Source: Mycolicibacterium austroafricanum
Lineage (GTDB): Bacteria; Actinomycetota; Actinomycetes; Mycobacteriales; Mycobacteriaceae
Length of the DNA: 64,000 bases
Direction: 5' to 3'
Assembly (NCBI RefSeq): GCF_000612725.1
Contig: NZ_HG964459.1
Coordinates: 136,090-200,089, forward strand
In this document: one piece after another, positions 27,236-36,634 of the stretch
How positions within the stretch are numbered: the first letter of the stretch is position 1
Layout: each line of letters begins with the position of its first letter
Notes under the pieces: model-generated
Databases searched by the model: none
Seen by the model: only the letters and a program-made list of their open reading frames with translations
What the model was told of the DNA's origin: nothing
Made by a program: the position numbers and the translations under genes

Positions 27236-30046
27236 ATGGGTCAAGCTCCGGAGATGTCCGAGACCGCGCTCGAACCGATCGGAGCCGTCCACCGCACCCA
27301 GGTGGGCCGGGACGCCACCGAGCCGATGCGCGAGGACATCCGGCTGCTCGGGGCGATCCTCGGTGACACCGTGCGCGAGCAGAACGGCGACGAGGTGTTC
27401 GACCTCATCGAGCGGGCCCGTGTCGAGGCGTTCCGGGTGCGCCGCTCCGAGATCGACCGTGCCGACATCGCCAAGTTGTTCGACGGGGTCGACGTCCACC
27501 TCGCCCTCCCGGTGATCCGCGCCTTCACGCACTTCGCCCTGCTGGCCAACGTGGCCGAGGACATCCACCGGGAACGCCGCAGGACAGTCCACGAAGCGGC
27601 CGGGGAACCGCCGCAGGACAGCAGCCTTGCCGCCACCTACCTCAAACTCGACAGCGCCGAACTCGATGCGGTCGCCGTTGCCGACGCTCTCGCCGGCGCG
27701 CTGGTCTCCCCGGTCATCACCGCCCATCCCACCGAGACGCGCCGCCGCACCGTCTTCGACACCCAGCACCGCATCACCGAGCTGATGCGGTTGCGACTGC
27801 ACGGGCACACCACCGCGGACGGCCGGGACATCGACCGCGAACTGCGCCGCCACATCCTCACGTTGTGGCAGACCGCCTTGATCCGGTTGTCCCGCTTGAA
27901 GATCCAGGATGAGATCGAGACGGGGTTGCGGTACTACGCGGCGGCGTTCTTCGAGGTGATCCCACAGGTGAACGCCGAGGTGCGCACGGCGTTGCAGGCC
28001 CGCTGGCCGGAGGGCGGGCTGCTCGAAGAGCCGATCGTGCGGCCCGGGTCGTGGATCGGTGGCGACCGCGACGGCAACCCGAACGTGACCGCCGATGTGG
28101 TCCGGCTCGCCACCGGAAGCGCCGCCCACACCGCGTTCGCGCACTACTTCGCCGAGCTCACCGCCCTCGAGCAGGAGCTGTCGATGTCGGCGCGGCTCGT
28201 GCACATCAGCGATCAGCTGGGAGCCCTTGCCGACGCCTGCCACGAGCCGGCGCGGGCCGACGAACCGTACCGTCGGGCCCTTCGTGTGGTGCACGCTCGG
28301 CTGACCGCGACCGCCCGGCAGATCCTCGACCGTCAGCCCGAGCACGAGCTCGACCTCGGAATGGATCCCTACTCCGCACCCGGCGAGCTCCTGGACGACC
28401 TCGACGTCATCGACGCGTCGCTGCGCGCCAACGGCAGCGCGGTCCTGGCCGACGACAGGCTGGCTCGTCTGCGGGAAGCGGTGCGGGTGTTCGGGTTCCA
28501 TCTGTCAGGGCTCGACATGCGGCAGAACTCCGACGTGCACGAAGAGGTCGTCGCCGAGCTGTTGGCGTGGGCCGGTGTGCACCCCGACTACGCGAGTCTG
28601 GGCGAGTCCGAACGCGTCGAGATCCTGGCCGCCGAGTTGGGTACCCGCCGCCCACTGATCGGCCAAGACGCCGAGCTGTCCGAACTGGCGCGCAAGGAAC
28701 TCGACATCGTGGCGGCCGCGGCCAGAGCCGTGCACGTGTTCGGGCCGGAGGCCGTGCCGAACTATGTCATCTCGATGTGCCAGTCCGTCTCGGACATGCT
28801 CGAGGCCGCGATCCTGCTGAAAGAGGCGGGACTGCTCGATGCGACCTCGGCGCACCCGTACGCACCCGTCGGGATCGTGCCGCTGTTCGAAACCATCGAC
28901 GACCTCCAGCATGGCGCGTCCATTCTCGAAGCGGCGCTTGACCTTCCGCTGTACCGGGCAGTCGTCACGGCCCGCGGCGGCAGCCAGGAGGTCATGCTCG
29001 GCTACTCGGACTCCAACAAGGACGGCGGCTATCTGGCCGCGAACTGGGCGCTCTACCGCGCGGAGCTGGACCTGGTGGAGTCGGCGCGCAGGACCGGCAT
29101 CCGCCTGCGCCTGTTCCACGGCCGCGGCGGCACCGTAGGCCGCGGCGGTGGACCCAGTTACGACGCGATCCTGGCGCAGCCGCCCGGCGCAGTGCAGGGT
29201 TCGCTGCGCCTCACCGAGCAGGGCGAGGTCATCGCCGCGAAGTACGCTGAGCCCAGGATCGCGCGCCGCAACCTGGAGACGCTGCTCGCCGCCACGCTGG
29301 AGGCCACCCTGCTCGACGTCGAGGGGCTCGGAGACGCCGCGAACCCGGCCTACGAGGTGCTCGACGATCTCGCGGCGCGCGCGCAGCGGGCCTACGCCGA
29401 ACTTGTGCACGAGACACCGGGTTTCGTCGAGTACTTCAAGGCATCGACACCCGTCAGCGAGATCGGTGCGCTCAACATCGGCAGCCGTCCCACCTCGCGC
29501 AAGCCGACGACGTCCATCTCGGACCTGCGCGCCATCCCGTGGGTGCTGGCGTGGAGCCAGTCCCGGGTCATGCTGCCCGGCTGGTACGGCACCGGAACCG
29601 CGTTCGAGGAGTATGTGGGCGAAGGCCCCGGCAGTGCGGAGCGCCTCGCGGTGCTGCAGGACCTGTACCGACGGTGGCCGTTCTTCGCGACGGTGTTGTC
29701 GAACATGGCTCAGGTGCTCGCGAAATCCGATCTGGGGCTGGCGTACCGGTACGCGGAGCTTGTCGAGGACGAGGCGCTGCGCCGACGGGTGTTCGACAAG
29801 ATCGCCGACGAACACCAACGCACGATCCGCATGCACGAGCTGATCACCGGGCACGACGATCTGCTGGCCGACAACCCGGCGCTGGCCCGGTCGGTGTTCA
29901 ACCGTTTCCCGTACCTGGAGCCGCTCAATCATCTTCAGGTGGAGCTGCTGCGCCGCTACCGTTCCGGCGATCAGGACGAACTGGTGCAGCGCGGCATCCT
30001 GCTGACGATGAGCGGACTGGCCACCGCGCTGCGCAACAGCGGCTGA
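27236..30046 (+). CDS. ppc: Phosphoenolpyruvate carboxylase
   Basis: This 936-residue enzyme forms oxaloacetate from PEP and bicarbonate. Conserved blocks are VITAHPTETRRRT (catalytic His), SWIGGDRDGNPNV, GFHLSGLDMRQNSDVHEEV, LGYSDSNKDGGYLAANW, LFHGRGGTVGRGGGPSY and SRPTSRKPTTSISDLRAIPW. The C-terminus ends in RNSG, close to the family's usual NTG ending. ATG 27236 is supported by the leaderless -10 hexamer; an upstream in-frame ATG would precede the promoter. It gives the host an anaplerotic route next to the glycolytic cluster. Confidence 0.96.
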   Translation: MGQAPEMSETALEPIGAVHRTQVGRDATEPMREDIRLLGAILGDTVREQNGDEVFDLIERARVEAFRVRRSEIDRADIAKLFDGVDVHLALPVIRAFTHFALLANVAEDIHRERRRTVHEAAGEPPQDSSLAATYLKLDSAELDAVAVADALAGALVSPVITAHPTETRRRTVFDTQHRITELMRLRLHGHTTADGRDIDRELRRHILTLWQTALIRLSRLKIQDEIETGLRYYAAAFFEVIPQVNAEVRTALQARWPEGGLLEEPIVRPGSWIGGDRDGNPNVTADVVRLATGSAAHTAFAHYFAELTALEQELSMSARLVHISDQLGALADACHEPARADEPYRRALRVVHARLTATARQILDRQPEHELDLGMDPYSAPGELLDDLDVIDASLRANGSAVLADDRLARLREAVRVFGFHLSGLDMRQNSDVHEEVVAELLAWAGVHPDYASLGESERVEILAAELGTRRPLIGQDAELSELARKELDIVAAAARAVHVFGPEAVPNYVISMCQSVSDMLEAAILLKEAGLLDATSAHPYAPVGIVPLFETIDDLQHGASILEAALDLPLYRAVVTARGGSQEVMLGYSDSNKDGGYLAANWALYRAELDLVESARRTGIRLRLFHGRGGTVGRGGGPSYDAILAQPPGAVQGSLRLTEQGEVIAAKYAEPRIARRNLETLLAATLEATLLDVEGLGDAANPAYEVLDDLAARAQRAYAELVHETPGFVEYFKASTPVSEIGALNIGSRPTSRKPTTSISDLRAIPWVLAWSQSRVMLPGWYGTGTAFEEYVGEGPGSAERLAVLQDLYRRWPFFATVLSNMAQVLAKSDLGLAYRYAELVEDEALRRRVFDKIADEHQRTIRMHELITGHDDLLADNPALARSVFNRFPYLEPLNHLQVELLRRYRSGDQDELVQRGILLTMSGLATALRNSG

Positions 30047-30096
30047 ATTGTCGCTGTCGCGACGGTGGCTGGATTGTCGCTGTCGCGACGGTGGCT
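30047..30096. repeat. Tandem 26-bp repeat after ppc
   Basis: Two 24-bp identical blocks (30047-30070 and 30073-30096), each beginning ATTGTCGCTGTCGCGACG, are separated by GG. They fill the gap between the ppc stop and the end of the convergent gene; the TAG stop of that gene overlaps the second copy. Each block contains the self-complementary TCGCGA. Confidence 0.85.
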
Positions 30097-30466
30097 ACAG
30101 CCCCGTGCTCCGGCGCACCCTGTCGACCGCGCCGCGGATCGCGTGTTCGGTGGCGGCCAGCGGGGAGATCACCGACTCGCCGACGCCGACGATGCGTTCC
30201 ACCCGGGTGACGATGCCCTCCATCCGATCGACGACACCGTGCAGGCGGGGCGCGAGTTCGTTGATCTGATTGATGGTGTCGTTGAACCGCTCCAGCGTGA
30301 CGTCGAGGTTGGCGGTGGCCTTGTTGAGGTCCTCCAGCGTCTCCCCGAGGCCTTCGAGGATGGTGTCGACCTGCTCGACGGTGACGTCGGCGTTCATTGC
30401 CGCCTGTGCGAGCTTGCGGATCCGCTCCGGGCCGGTCCGTACTGGTCTGCCACCCTTGTCTGCCAT
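30095..30466 (-). CDS. Coiled-coil hypothetical protein
   Basis: This 123-residue protein starts with a basic segment and then has a long heptad-like helix (DVTVEQVDTILEGLGETLED and NATLERF-like repeats; residues about 25-95). No membrane segment or catalytic motif is visible. Small proteins of this build are common in mycobacteria and resemble phasin-like or chromosome-organising helical proteins, but that is speculation. It converges on ppc and diverges from lutA. Confidence 0.75.
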   Translation of the reverse strand: MADKGGRPVRTGPERIRKLAQAAMNADVTVEQVDTILEGLGETLEDLNKATANLDVTLERFNDTINQINELAPRLHGVVDRMEGIVTRVERIVGVGESVISPLAATEHAIRGAVDRVRRSTGL

Positions 30467-30513
30467 TCGGCCAGTATGACCGACGTATCGGTTACGGTGG
30501 TGTGGATGCGCGC

Positions 30514-31260
30514 ATGAACACGCGGGTGGCGCTGTTCGCCACCTGCTACAACGACCTGATGTGGCCGGAGACTCCGAAAGCCGTTGTGCGGCTTTTGCGC
30601 CGGCTCGGGTGCCATGTCGAGTTCCCGGCCGCGCAGACCTGCTGCGGTCAGATGTTCACCAACACCGGCTATGCCGACGAAGCCATCCCTGCGGTGCGCA
30701 GTTTCGTCGCCGCCTTCGCCGGCTACGACGCCGTCGTCGCACCCTCGGGGTCCTGTGTCGGCTCGGTGCGCCACCAACACCGCGACATCGCGGCACGGGC
30801 TCGGGACCCCGGGTTGCGGAGCGCGGTGGATGCGGTTGCACCCAACGTGTACGAGCTCTCGGAGTTCCTCGTCGACGTGCTCGGTGTCACCGACGTCGGC
30901 GCCTACTTCCCGCACCGCGTCACCTACCATCCGACGTGTCATTCGCTGCGGATGCTGCGTGTCGGGGACCGCCCGTTGAGACTGCTGGAGGCGGTGCGCG
31001 GCATCGACCTCGTGGCGCTGCCGCGGGCCGACCAGTGCTGCGGATTCGGTGGCACCTTCGCGATGAAGAACGCCGACACATCGGTGGCGATGGGATTCGA
31101 CAAGGCCAGGGCGGCGCGCGACACGGGTGCAGAAGTCCTTGTGGCCGGCGATAATTCATGCCTGGCGCACATCGGCGGGTTGTTGTCTCGCCAGCGCAGC
31201 GGGATGCGGGTCATGCACCTGGCCGAGATCCTCGCCTCCACCGAAGGTGATGCGGCATGA
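30514..31260 (+). CDS. lutA: Lactate utilisation protein LutA (Fe-S oxidoreductase subunit)
   Basis: This 248-residue protein has two CCG domains, each with a Cys-Cys-Gly motif: AAQTCCGQMFTNTGY (near residue 40) and ADQCCGFGGTFAMKN (near 170). These ligate 4Fe-4S or related clusters in heterodisulfide-reductase-like subunits. LutABC oxidises L-lactate to pyruvate. ATG 30514 is chosen; an in-frame GTG four codons upstream is possible. An ATGA overlap joins it to lutB. Confidence 0.92.
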   Translation: MNTRVALFATCYNDLMWPETPKAVVRLLRRLGCHVEFPAAQTCCGQMFTNTGYADEAIPAVRSFVAAFAGYDAVVAPSGSCVGSVRHQHRDIAARARDPGLRSAVDAVAPNVYELSEFLVDVLGVTDVGAYFPHRVTYHPTCHSLRMLRVGDRPLRLLEAVRGIDLVALPRADQCCGFGGTFAMKNADTSVAMGFDKARAARDTGAEVLVAGDNSCLAHIGGLLSRQRSGMRVMHLAEILASTEGDAA

Positions 31261-32717
31261 CCGAACGCATCCATCCGACGTTTCAGGCCGCGGCCAGGGC
31301 CGCCCTCGGCGATTCGGTGCTGCGGCGAAATCTTGCGCACGCCACCGGGATCATCCGCGACAAGCGGGCCCGGGTGGTCGGCGAGCTGGACAACTGGGAG
31401 GAACTGCGGTTGGCCGCCGAGGCGATCAAGGACTCGGCGCTGCACAGGCTCGACGAGCATCTGCAGTCGTTCGAAGCCAAAGCCACCGCGGCCGGAGCCA
31501 CGGTGCACTGGGCCCGGGACGCGGAAGAAGCCAACCGGATCGTCGTCGACCTGGTGCGGGAGCAGGGTGCGTCCGAGGTCGTCAAGGTCAAGTCGATGGC
31601 CACCCAGGAGATCGAGCTCAACGAGGCGCTGGCCGCCGCCGGGATCGCCGCGTGGGAAACCGACCTGGCCGAGCTCATCGTCCAGCTCGGGGACGACTGG
31701 CCCAGTCACATCCTGGTGCCCGCGATCCACCGCAATCGGGCCGAGGTGCGGGAGATCTTCCTGCGGGAGATGGGCAAGGTGGGGCGGGCTGCTCCGGAGG
31801 ACCTGACCGACGATCCGCGCCGGCTGGCAGAGGCGGCGCGGCTGCATCTGCGGGAGAAGTTCCTGCGGGCCAGGGTCGCAGTGTCGGGCGCCAACTTCGC
31901 GATCGCCGACACCGGCAGCCTGGTGGTGGTCGAGTCGGAGGGCAACGGGCGGATGTGCCTCACGCTGCCGGACACACTGATCTCGGTGGTGGGTATCGAG
32001 AAGGTGCTGCCGTCGTGGCGGGACCTGGAAGTGCTGCTGCAGGTGCTGCCGCGCAGCAGCACGGGGGAGCGGGAGAATCCGTACACCTCGATCTGGACGG
32101 GTCCTGCGGGCGGTGACGGCCCGCAGAATGTGCACATCGTGCTTCTCGACAACGGCCGCACCCAGGTGCTCGCCGACGCGAAGGGGCGCGCCGCACTGCG
32201 CTGCATCCGGTGTTCGGCGTGCCTGAACGTGTGTCCGGTGTACGAGCGGACCGGCGGGCACTCCTACGGCTCGGTGTATCCCGGGCCGATCGGCGCTGTC
32301 CTGACGCCGCAGCTGCGCGGTACGGCCAGCGACGTGGACAAGTCACTGCCCTTTGCGTCGAGTCTGTGTGGGGCGTGCTTCGACGTGTGCCCGGTGCGTA
32401 TCGACATCCCGTCGATGCTCGTACATCTGCGCACGCGGGTGGTCGACGAGAACCGGGGCGGCGTGCCGTCGGCGGAGCAGCTGGCGATGAAGGCCGCCGG
32501 CTGGGTGTTCGCCGACCACCGCAGGCTGGAGGCGGTGGAGAAGGCCGCCGGTGCCGGCGGGAAGGCCCTGCGCAGCAATCTGTTCGGTGGGAAGCAGACG
32601 TTGCGATCGCTGCCGTGGCCGGCCGGCGCATGGTCCGGGGCGCGGGACGCGCCGGTGCCGCCGGCCGAGTCGTTCCGGGCGTGGTGGGATCGGACGGACG
32701 GCGGCACTCGTGAGTGA
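31257..32717 (+). CDS. lutB: Lactate utilisation protein LutB (ferredoxin-type subunit)
   Basis: This 486-residue protein has an N-terminal LUD domain (EEANRIVVDLVREQG and VVKVKSMATQEIELNEAL) and a C-terminal pair of 4Fe-4S motifs: CIRCSACLNVCPVYE and CGACFDVCPVRIDIP. A C-terminal helical domain follows. It is translationally coupled to lutA and overlaps the lutC start. Together they form the electron-transfer core of the lactate oxidation complex. Confidence 0.93.
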   Translation: MTERIHPTFQAAARAALGDSVLRRNLAHATGIIRDKRARVVGELDNWEELRLAAEAIKDSALHRLDEHLQSFEAKATAAGATVHWARDAEEANRIVVDLVREQGASEVVKVKSMATQEIELNEALAAAGIAAWETDLAELIVQLGDDWPSHILVPAIHRNRAEVREIFLREMGKVGRAAPEDLTDDPRRLAEAARLHLREKFLRARVAVSGANFAIADTGSLVVVESEGNGRMCLTLPDTLISVVGIEKVLPSWRDLEVLLQVLPRSSTGERENPYTSIWTGPAGGDGPQNVHIVLLDNGRTQVLADAKGRAALRCIRCSACLNVCPVYERTGGHSYGSVYPGPIGAVLTPQLRGTASDVDKSLPFASSLCGACFDVCPVRIDIPSMLVHLRTRVVDENRGGVPSAEQLAMKAAGWVFADHRRLEAVEKAAGAGGKALRSNLFGGKQTLRSLPWPAGAWSGARDAPVPPAESFRAWWDRTDGGTRE

Positions 32718-33330
32718 GGCTCGGGCGCAGATTCTCGCTCGCATCCGGGCGGCGCTGGGTGACCGGCCGGCGGTCCCCGAAGTGCCGTGGACCTACGGTC
32801 GACCGGTCGGCACCGGTGGCCTCGATCTCGTCGACCGCTTCGTCGAGCGCGTCGCGGACTATCGGGCCACGATCGAGCGGGTCGGTGAGGCAGGCGTCGG
32901 CGAGGCGATCGCGCTGGCGCTGCGGGGACTTCGGAAGGTCGTCGCCGACGGGGTGGTGCGGGAGGCCTGGCCGGACAGCGCTGACTGGGTCGGCGACGGC
33001 GGTTTGACGGCCTCCCAACTCGACGGTGTCGATGCGGTCGTGACCACGGCGACGGTGGCCGTGGCCAACACCGGGACAATCGTGCTGTCGCACGGACCCG
33101 GACAGGGCCGCCGGGCATTGAGCTTGGTACCCGACGTCCACGTCTGTGTGGTCCGCGCCGACCAGATCGTCGACGATATGCCGAAAGCAGTTGCACGGCT
33201 GATGGATTCGGAGCTCCACACGCGGCCGTTGACGTGGATCAGCGGTCCCAGTGCAACCAGCGACATCGAGCTGGACCGCGTCGAAGGCGTGCACGGCCCG
33301 CGTACGCTGCATGTGATCGTCGTCGGCTAG
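32710..33330 (+). CDS. lutC: Lactate utilisation protein LutC
   Basis: This 206-residue LUD-domain protein contains ILARIRAALGDRP, VVTTATVAVANTGTIVLSH and VPDVHVCVVRADQIVDDM, all typical of LutC/YkgG. GTG 32710 overlaps the lutB stop by 8 nt. It is the third subunit of the lactate oxidation complex and the last gene of the lutABC operon. Confidence 0.92.
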   Translation: MSEARAQILARIRAALGDRPAVPEVPWTYGRPVGTGGLDLVDRFVERVADYRATIERVGEAGVGEAIALALRGLRKVVADGVVREAWPDSADWVGDGGLTASQLDGVDAVVTTATVAVANTGTIVLSHGPGQGRRALSLVPDVHVCVVRADQIVDDMPKAVARLMDSELHTRPLTWISGPSATSDIELDRVEGVHGPRTLHVIVVG

Positions 33331-33375
33331 TGGGATCTCGTTGAGGCTGGGCTGGACCATCTGATCGACCCTCGG

Positions 33376-34130
33376 TTGATGCAGTATGCGGACGAAGCCC
33401 ACGCATTCCGCCTGCGGCGGTCAGGTGCGCGGGGACCGCGCAATTGGGATGAGCTGCAAATGGTTCGTGCCCAGCATCGCCAGGAGACGGTCTCCGTTGC
33501 GCCGGCGACCGAAGAGCTCGCCGGCGACGTCCCGGTGCGGATCATCACGCCTGCCGACGCGCCGTGCGGGGTGCTGCTCGACATTCACAGCGGCGGCTTC
33601 TACATGGGCGCCGCCAGCGACAACGATGTGCGAAACAGCGCGCTCGCCGACCGGCTCGGGGTGGCAGTGGTGAGCGTCGATTACCGGTTGGCTCCCGAAC
33701 ATCCCTGGCCTGCCGCGCCCGATGACTGTGAGACTGTGGCGAAGTGGCTGGCCGAATCGGCGGAAGCAAGATTCGGCACGGGCCGGCTCGTCATCGGCGG
33801 TGTGTCGGCGGGGGCGACGCTGGCCATGACGACGCTGCTGCGCCTGCGAGACCGGGGCATCGACGCCTTCGCGGGGGCGGTCCTGCAGTACGGGACATTC
33901 GACCTCAGTGCGCAGACGCCGGCCGGGCGGCCGGCGTCGATGTGGAACTTCGCGTCTATCCGGAATCTCCGCACGGCTTCACGCTGCACCCCACGGCGAT
34001 GGCCCACGCCGCCCTCGACGACATCCACGGATGGATCGATGACTGCCTCGGGCAGAGAACCGATTTGAGGTCACCTGCGTCTGATCAACCTGCCCGCGCC
34101 GCTCGCAACGGTGGCATGTCTCCGAACTAG
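33376..34130 (+). pseudogene. Alpha/beta hydrolase (HSL-type) with internal deletion and frameshift
   Basis: The N-terminal two thirds is a normal hormone-sensitive-lipase-type esterase: LLDIHSGGFYMGAASDND (oxyanion hole), VVSVDYRLAPEHPWPAA, and the nucleophile elbow GGVSAGATLAM. After FDLSAQTPAGRPAS the frame runs into unrelated sequence. The true C-terminus, with the catalytic His in RVYPESPHGFTLHPTAMAH, appears in another frame from about 33940. About 80-100 residues, including the catalytic Asp region, are missing, so the gene is dead. The frame is open upstream to the lutC stop, so the original start is also unclear. Confidence 0.8.
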
Positions 34131-34503
34131 TCACGTTGGCGGTTCGACGGCGTATCAACCCACAGATTCTCCTCAGCTATCACCGCTTGGACGGAGTTAC
34201 CGTCTCCACCAGGGAGGAGGCGAAGGTAGTGGCATTTCAGCTCAAAATGGTGATCTTTTCGTCAGCGCTAATCATTGTGGTCTCCGGCGGCATTCTGGGC
34301 TTCTGGGCGTACATGGAGCTGACGCACCGAGGCGACCAGCAGCGTCTCGTCGACTGCATCCGTAGGGAGACCCTCGCAGACGGCCAGAAACCGGCGATGC
34401 AGGTGGTCGAGGCGAGCATCATGGATTGCCAGGACTGAACAACGGAAAACTTCCGGTAGCCCCGGAGAGGGAACCGGGCGCGCGTCACATGCGTCTGATC
34501 AAC
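34070..34503. repeat. Pair of 20-bp direct repeats
   Basis: A 20-bp block ending in TGCGTCTGATCAAC occurs at 34070-34089 and again at 34484-34503 with one mismatch. The pair flanks the segment that contains the small membrane protein gene. Origin is unknown; a small insertion or duplication is possible. Confidence 0.6.
34229..34438 (+). CDS. Small single-pass membrane protein, 69 aa
   Basis: The GTG at 34229 follows AGGGAGGAGG at a suitable distance. The protein has one helix (MVIFSSALIIVVSGGILGFWAYM) and a short polar tail with two Cys residues (VDCIRRE and IMDCQD). An in-frame ATG 31 codons upstream exists but lies before the ribosome binding site. No family is recognised. Confidence 0.55.
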   Translation: MAFQLKMVIFSSALIIVVSGGILGFWAYMELTHRGDQQRLVDCIRRETLADGQKPAMQVVEASIMDCQD

Positions 34504-34604
34504 ATGTGGATTCGCCAGTGTGACCGCGACCCGAGGGCGACGCATGCTGCGTTGACCGACCGCGTCGCCCAGTACCTCGCAGGCGTCGCTGATGCCCGCA
34601 CCGC

Positions 34605-35031
34605 TCAAAAGGGTGGTGGGTCGTCGCCGTAGCCGGGTGGCGGCGGTAGGCCTTCGCACCCAATTCGTCCGGCTTCGGTTCTCGGTTGTCGGTCGAGGGC
34701 CTGTTGTCGTTCGAGGGCGCGTTGGGTGGCGTTGTGTTCGCGTTCGGTTTTGATGCGGGCGGCTTGGTCGGCGGCGCGGGTGCGTCGTCGTTTCGGCATT
34801 TTGGCCAGTCGGTTGGGATCTGGTGGCGGAGCGGTCATCGGTGGTAGTTCGGCGGTGGTGGTGTCCCAGGCGGGGAAGAACAACCGGCTGCCAGGGACTG
34901 TGGTGTGGCGCTGCCCGGCCGGGGTGGTCCAGATCACCGTGCCATCAGGGAGTTGCTGTTCCTGCCAGCCTTCGGCGAAGGTTTTGCCGAGGTGGTGGGT
35001 GCGGCATTTGCAGTTCAGGTTGGTGACAAGT
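34605..35031 (-). pseudogene. 13E12-type HNH endonuclease, C-terminal part (left flank of island)
   Basis: The frame is open from a TAA at about 35032 and starts in mid-domain with LVTNLNCKCRTHHLGKTF, which is the second half of the HNH zinc motif of DUF222/13E12 proteins. WQEQQLPDGTVIWTTPAGQ and a Pro/Arg-rich tail follow. The missing N-terminal part, in the same orientation, ends at 63719 on the far side of the island in THPSKL. Joining the two restores THPSKLNCKCRTHH in register, as expected for the intact motif. Confidence 0.85.
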
Positions 35032-35036
35032 CGTTA
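35005..35036. other. attL candidate of the serine-recombinase island
   Basis: Here the chromosomal HNH sequence meets island DNA. On the plus strand the chromosomal side is GCATTTGCAGTTC, then AG (35017-35018), then GTTGGTGACAAGTCG of the island. The AG is shared with the right end (63720-63721), where it is followed by CTTCGACGGGTGG. The position is inferred from protein register, so it is certain to within a few bases only. Confidence 0.65.
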
Positions 35037-35362
35037 ATACGTCCCAGTCCCGTGGGTTCGTTCGGACTGAAGGGGTTTCATCGGGAGCCCACGGTGTTTT
35101 GGTGTTGCGGGCCTGGCTATGGGGTGTGTTCGGGCAGTGTGAACCGTCTGTAAGTATTTGCATGGCTGGCCCTGTGCTGGCTGACAGGATCGCTGTCGCC
35201 CTCCTGATTGGGTGTGACTCGTGAATCGTCGGGCCCCCGTGAAGGGTGCTCTTCCGAGGATCTGTCCATCCGATCGGGGGCGGCAACGCCGGCCCGGTCC
35301 TGCTTCGGTGGCTTGATTGGAATCCTGCCCGACTCGTTGCCGCGGGTCGCACCCCTGTGTTA
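35032..35362. other. Gene-free left end of the island
   Basis: There are 331 bases between the attL candidate and the SDR fragment. Short open frames exist on both strands but none has a ribosome binding site or a recognisable protein. No inverted repeat of IS type was seen. Confidence 0.5.
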
Positions 35363-35744
35363 CTAGTGAACGGCTGCTGGCCTCATCATCCGTTGTGTGA
35401 CCTTCAGCATGACCCGTCTTGGCATAAAGCGGTAACAGCAGGCAAGTAAACTGTTCCGTGCACCCGATACAACGGTAGGGGTGGACTTAGAAACAGCACT
35501 AAGGGCAGCGTCTACAACTTGTTTTGGCGTCTGTCGCGCTTCCGACATGAACTGCTCACCCGAGCGTGCGAAAAACTCGGTCTCGGTTGGTCCCGGGCAT
35601 ACGGTCAACACACGGACGCCGGCTTCGCGGGTTTCCTGCCATAGAGCCTCGGTGAAAGAGAGGACAAACGCCTTCGTTGCTCCATACACCGCCATGCTGG
35701 GAGTTGGTTGGAACTGGGCTTGACCCCGTTTGGTGGACACAGGG

Positions 35745-36584
35745 TCAGGCGGCTTGTGCCGTCTGAGTGATCCGGTTCTCGTAGTCGACCGGTGAGGTCA
35801 TTCCGAGGGCCGAGTGGCGCCGGCGGCGGTTGTAAACCCGTTCGATCCAGTCGCCGACGGCGAGCTTAGCGGCTGCCTTGGTGGGCCACAAGTAGCGGTC
35901 ATAGAACTCGACTTTCATTGTGCCCCAGAATGATTCCTGCTGGGCGTTGTCCCAGCACACTCCGGTACGGCCCACTGAGCGGGCCAGGTTGTGATCGCGG
36001 GCGAACCGGGCCAGCTGCGCGCTGGTGAATTGGCAGCCGCGGTCAGCGTGCAGCACGACCTGCTCGGCCAACTCGCCGCGCATCGCCACCGCCATCGCCA
36101 CGGCCGCCTCGACCAGGTCGGTGCGCATGTGCTCATCGATGGCCCAGCCGATCACCCGCCGGCTGCAGCCGTCGCGGACCGCGCACAGGTACAGCCAGCC
36201 CTCACCGGTGCGCAAATACGTGATGTCCGACGTCCAGACCCGGTCGAGTTCGCCGACGTCGAACCGGCGTTTGACCAGGTCTTTGGGCACCGGGGCATCC
36301 AGATCGACGATCGTGGTCGCCGGCGCGAAGGTACGTGGGCTGATCCCGGCCAGGCCCTGGCGACGCAGCGAGGCGGCCACCGTCTTGCGCGACACCGTCT
36401 CACCGCCATCGCGCAGGTCGGCCAGGATCCGTGGAGCGCCGTACACGCCGTCAGAGGCCTTGTGGAAGGCCGCGACCTTGGCGTCGAGCTCGGCACGCCG
36501 CTGCGCCGCCAGCGAGGGTCCCGCGGCCTGGGTTTTGCGCCATTTGTAGAACCCTGAGCGAGAGACTTCCAGCAGTTCGCACAT
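35745..36584 (-). CDS. IS3 transposase OrfB (DDE integrase domain)
   Basis: The frame has 279 residues from the ATG at 36584. The rve domain shows the catalytic triad: RVWTSDITYLRTG (Asp), VVLHADRGCQFTS (Asp) and WDNAQQESFWGTMK (Glu). The frame is open further upstream (VLIEAEKATYAITRMCELLE), which is the usual OrfB N-terminus. The active protein is therefore most likely the OrfAB fusion made by -1 frameshifting at the A6G run (36676-36670) within orfA. It looks intact. Confidence 0.9.
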   Translation of the reverse strand: MCELLEVSRSGFYKWRKTQAAGPSLAAQRRAELDAKVAAFHKASDGVYGAPRILADLRDGGETVSRKTVAASLRRQGLAGISPRTFAPATTIVDLDAPVPKDLVKRRFDVGELDRVWTSDITYLRTGEGWLYLCAVRDGCSRRVIGWAIDEHMRTDLVEAAVAMAVAMRGELAEQVVLHADRGCQFTSAQLARFARDHNLARSVGRTGVCWDNAQQESFWGTMKVEFYDRYLWPTKAAAKLAVGDWIERVYNRRRRHSALGMTSPVDYENRITQTAQAA

Positions 36585-36634
36585 CCGGGTGATCGCGTAG
36601 GTGGCCTTCTCCGCTTCGATCAGAACGTAGGCGT

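Noticed and set aside
28505..29932. 475-codon open frame on the minus strand opposite ppc
   Set aside because: Antisense shadow of ppc with Gln/Arg/Val bias; no homology features.
34491..34632. Possible 46-residue protein beginning MRLINMWIRQCDRDPRA
   Set aside because: The ribosome binding site is too far away, the start lies inside the direct repeat, and no family is recognised; it may be a gene fragment.
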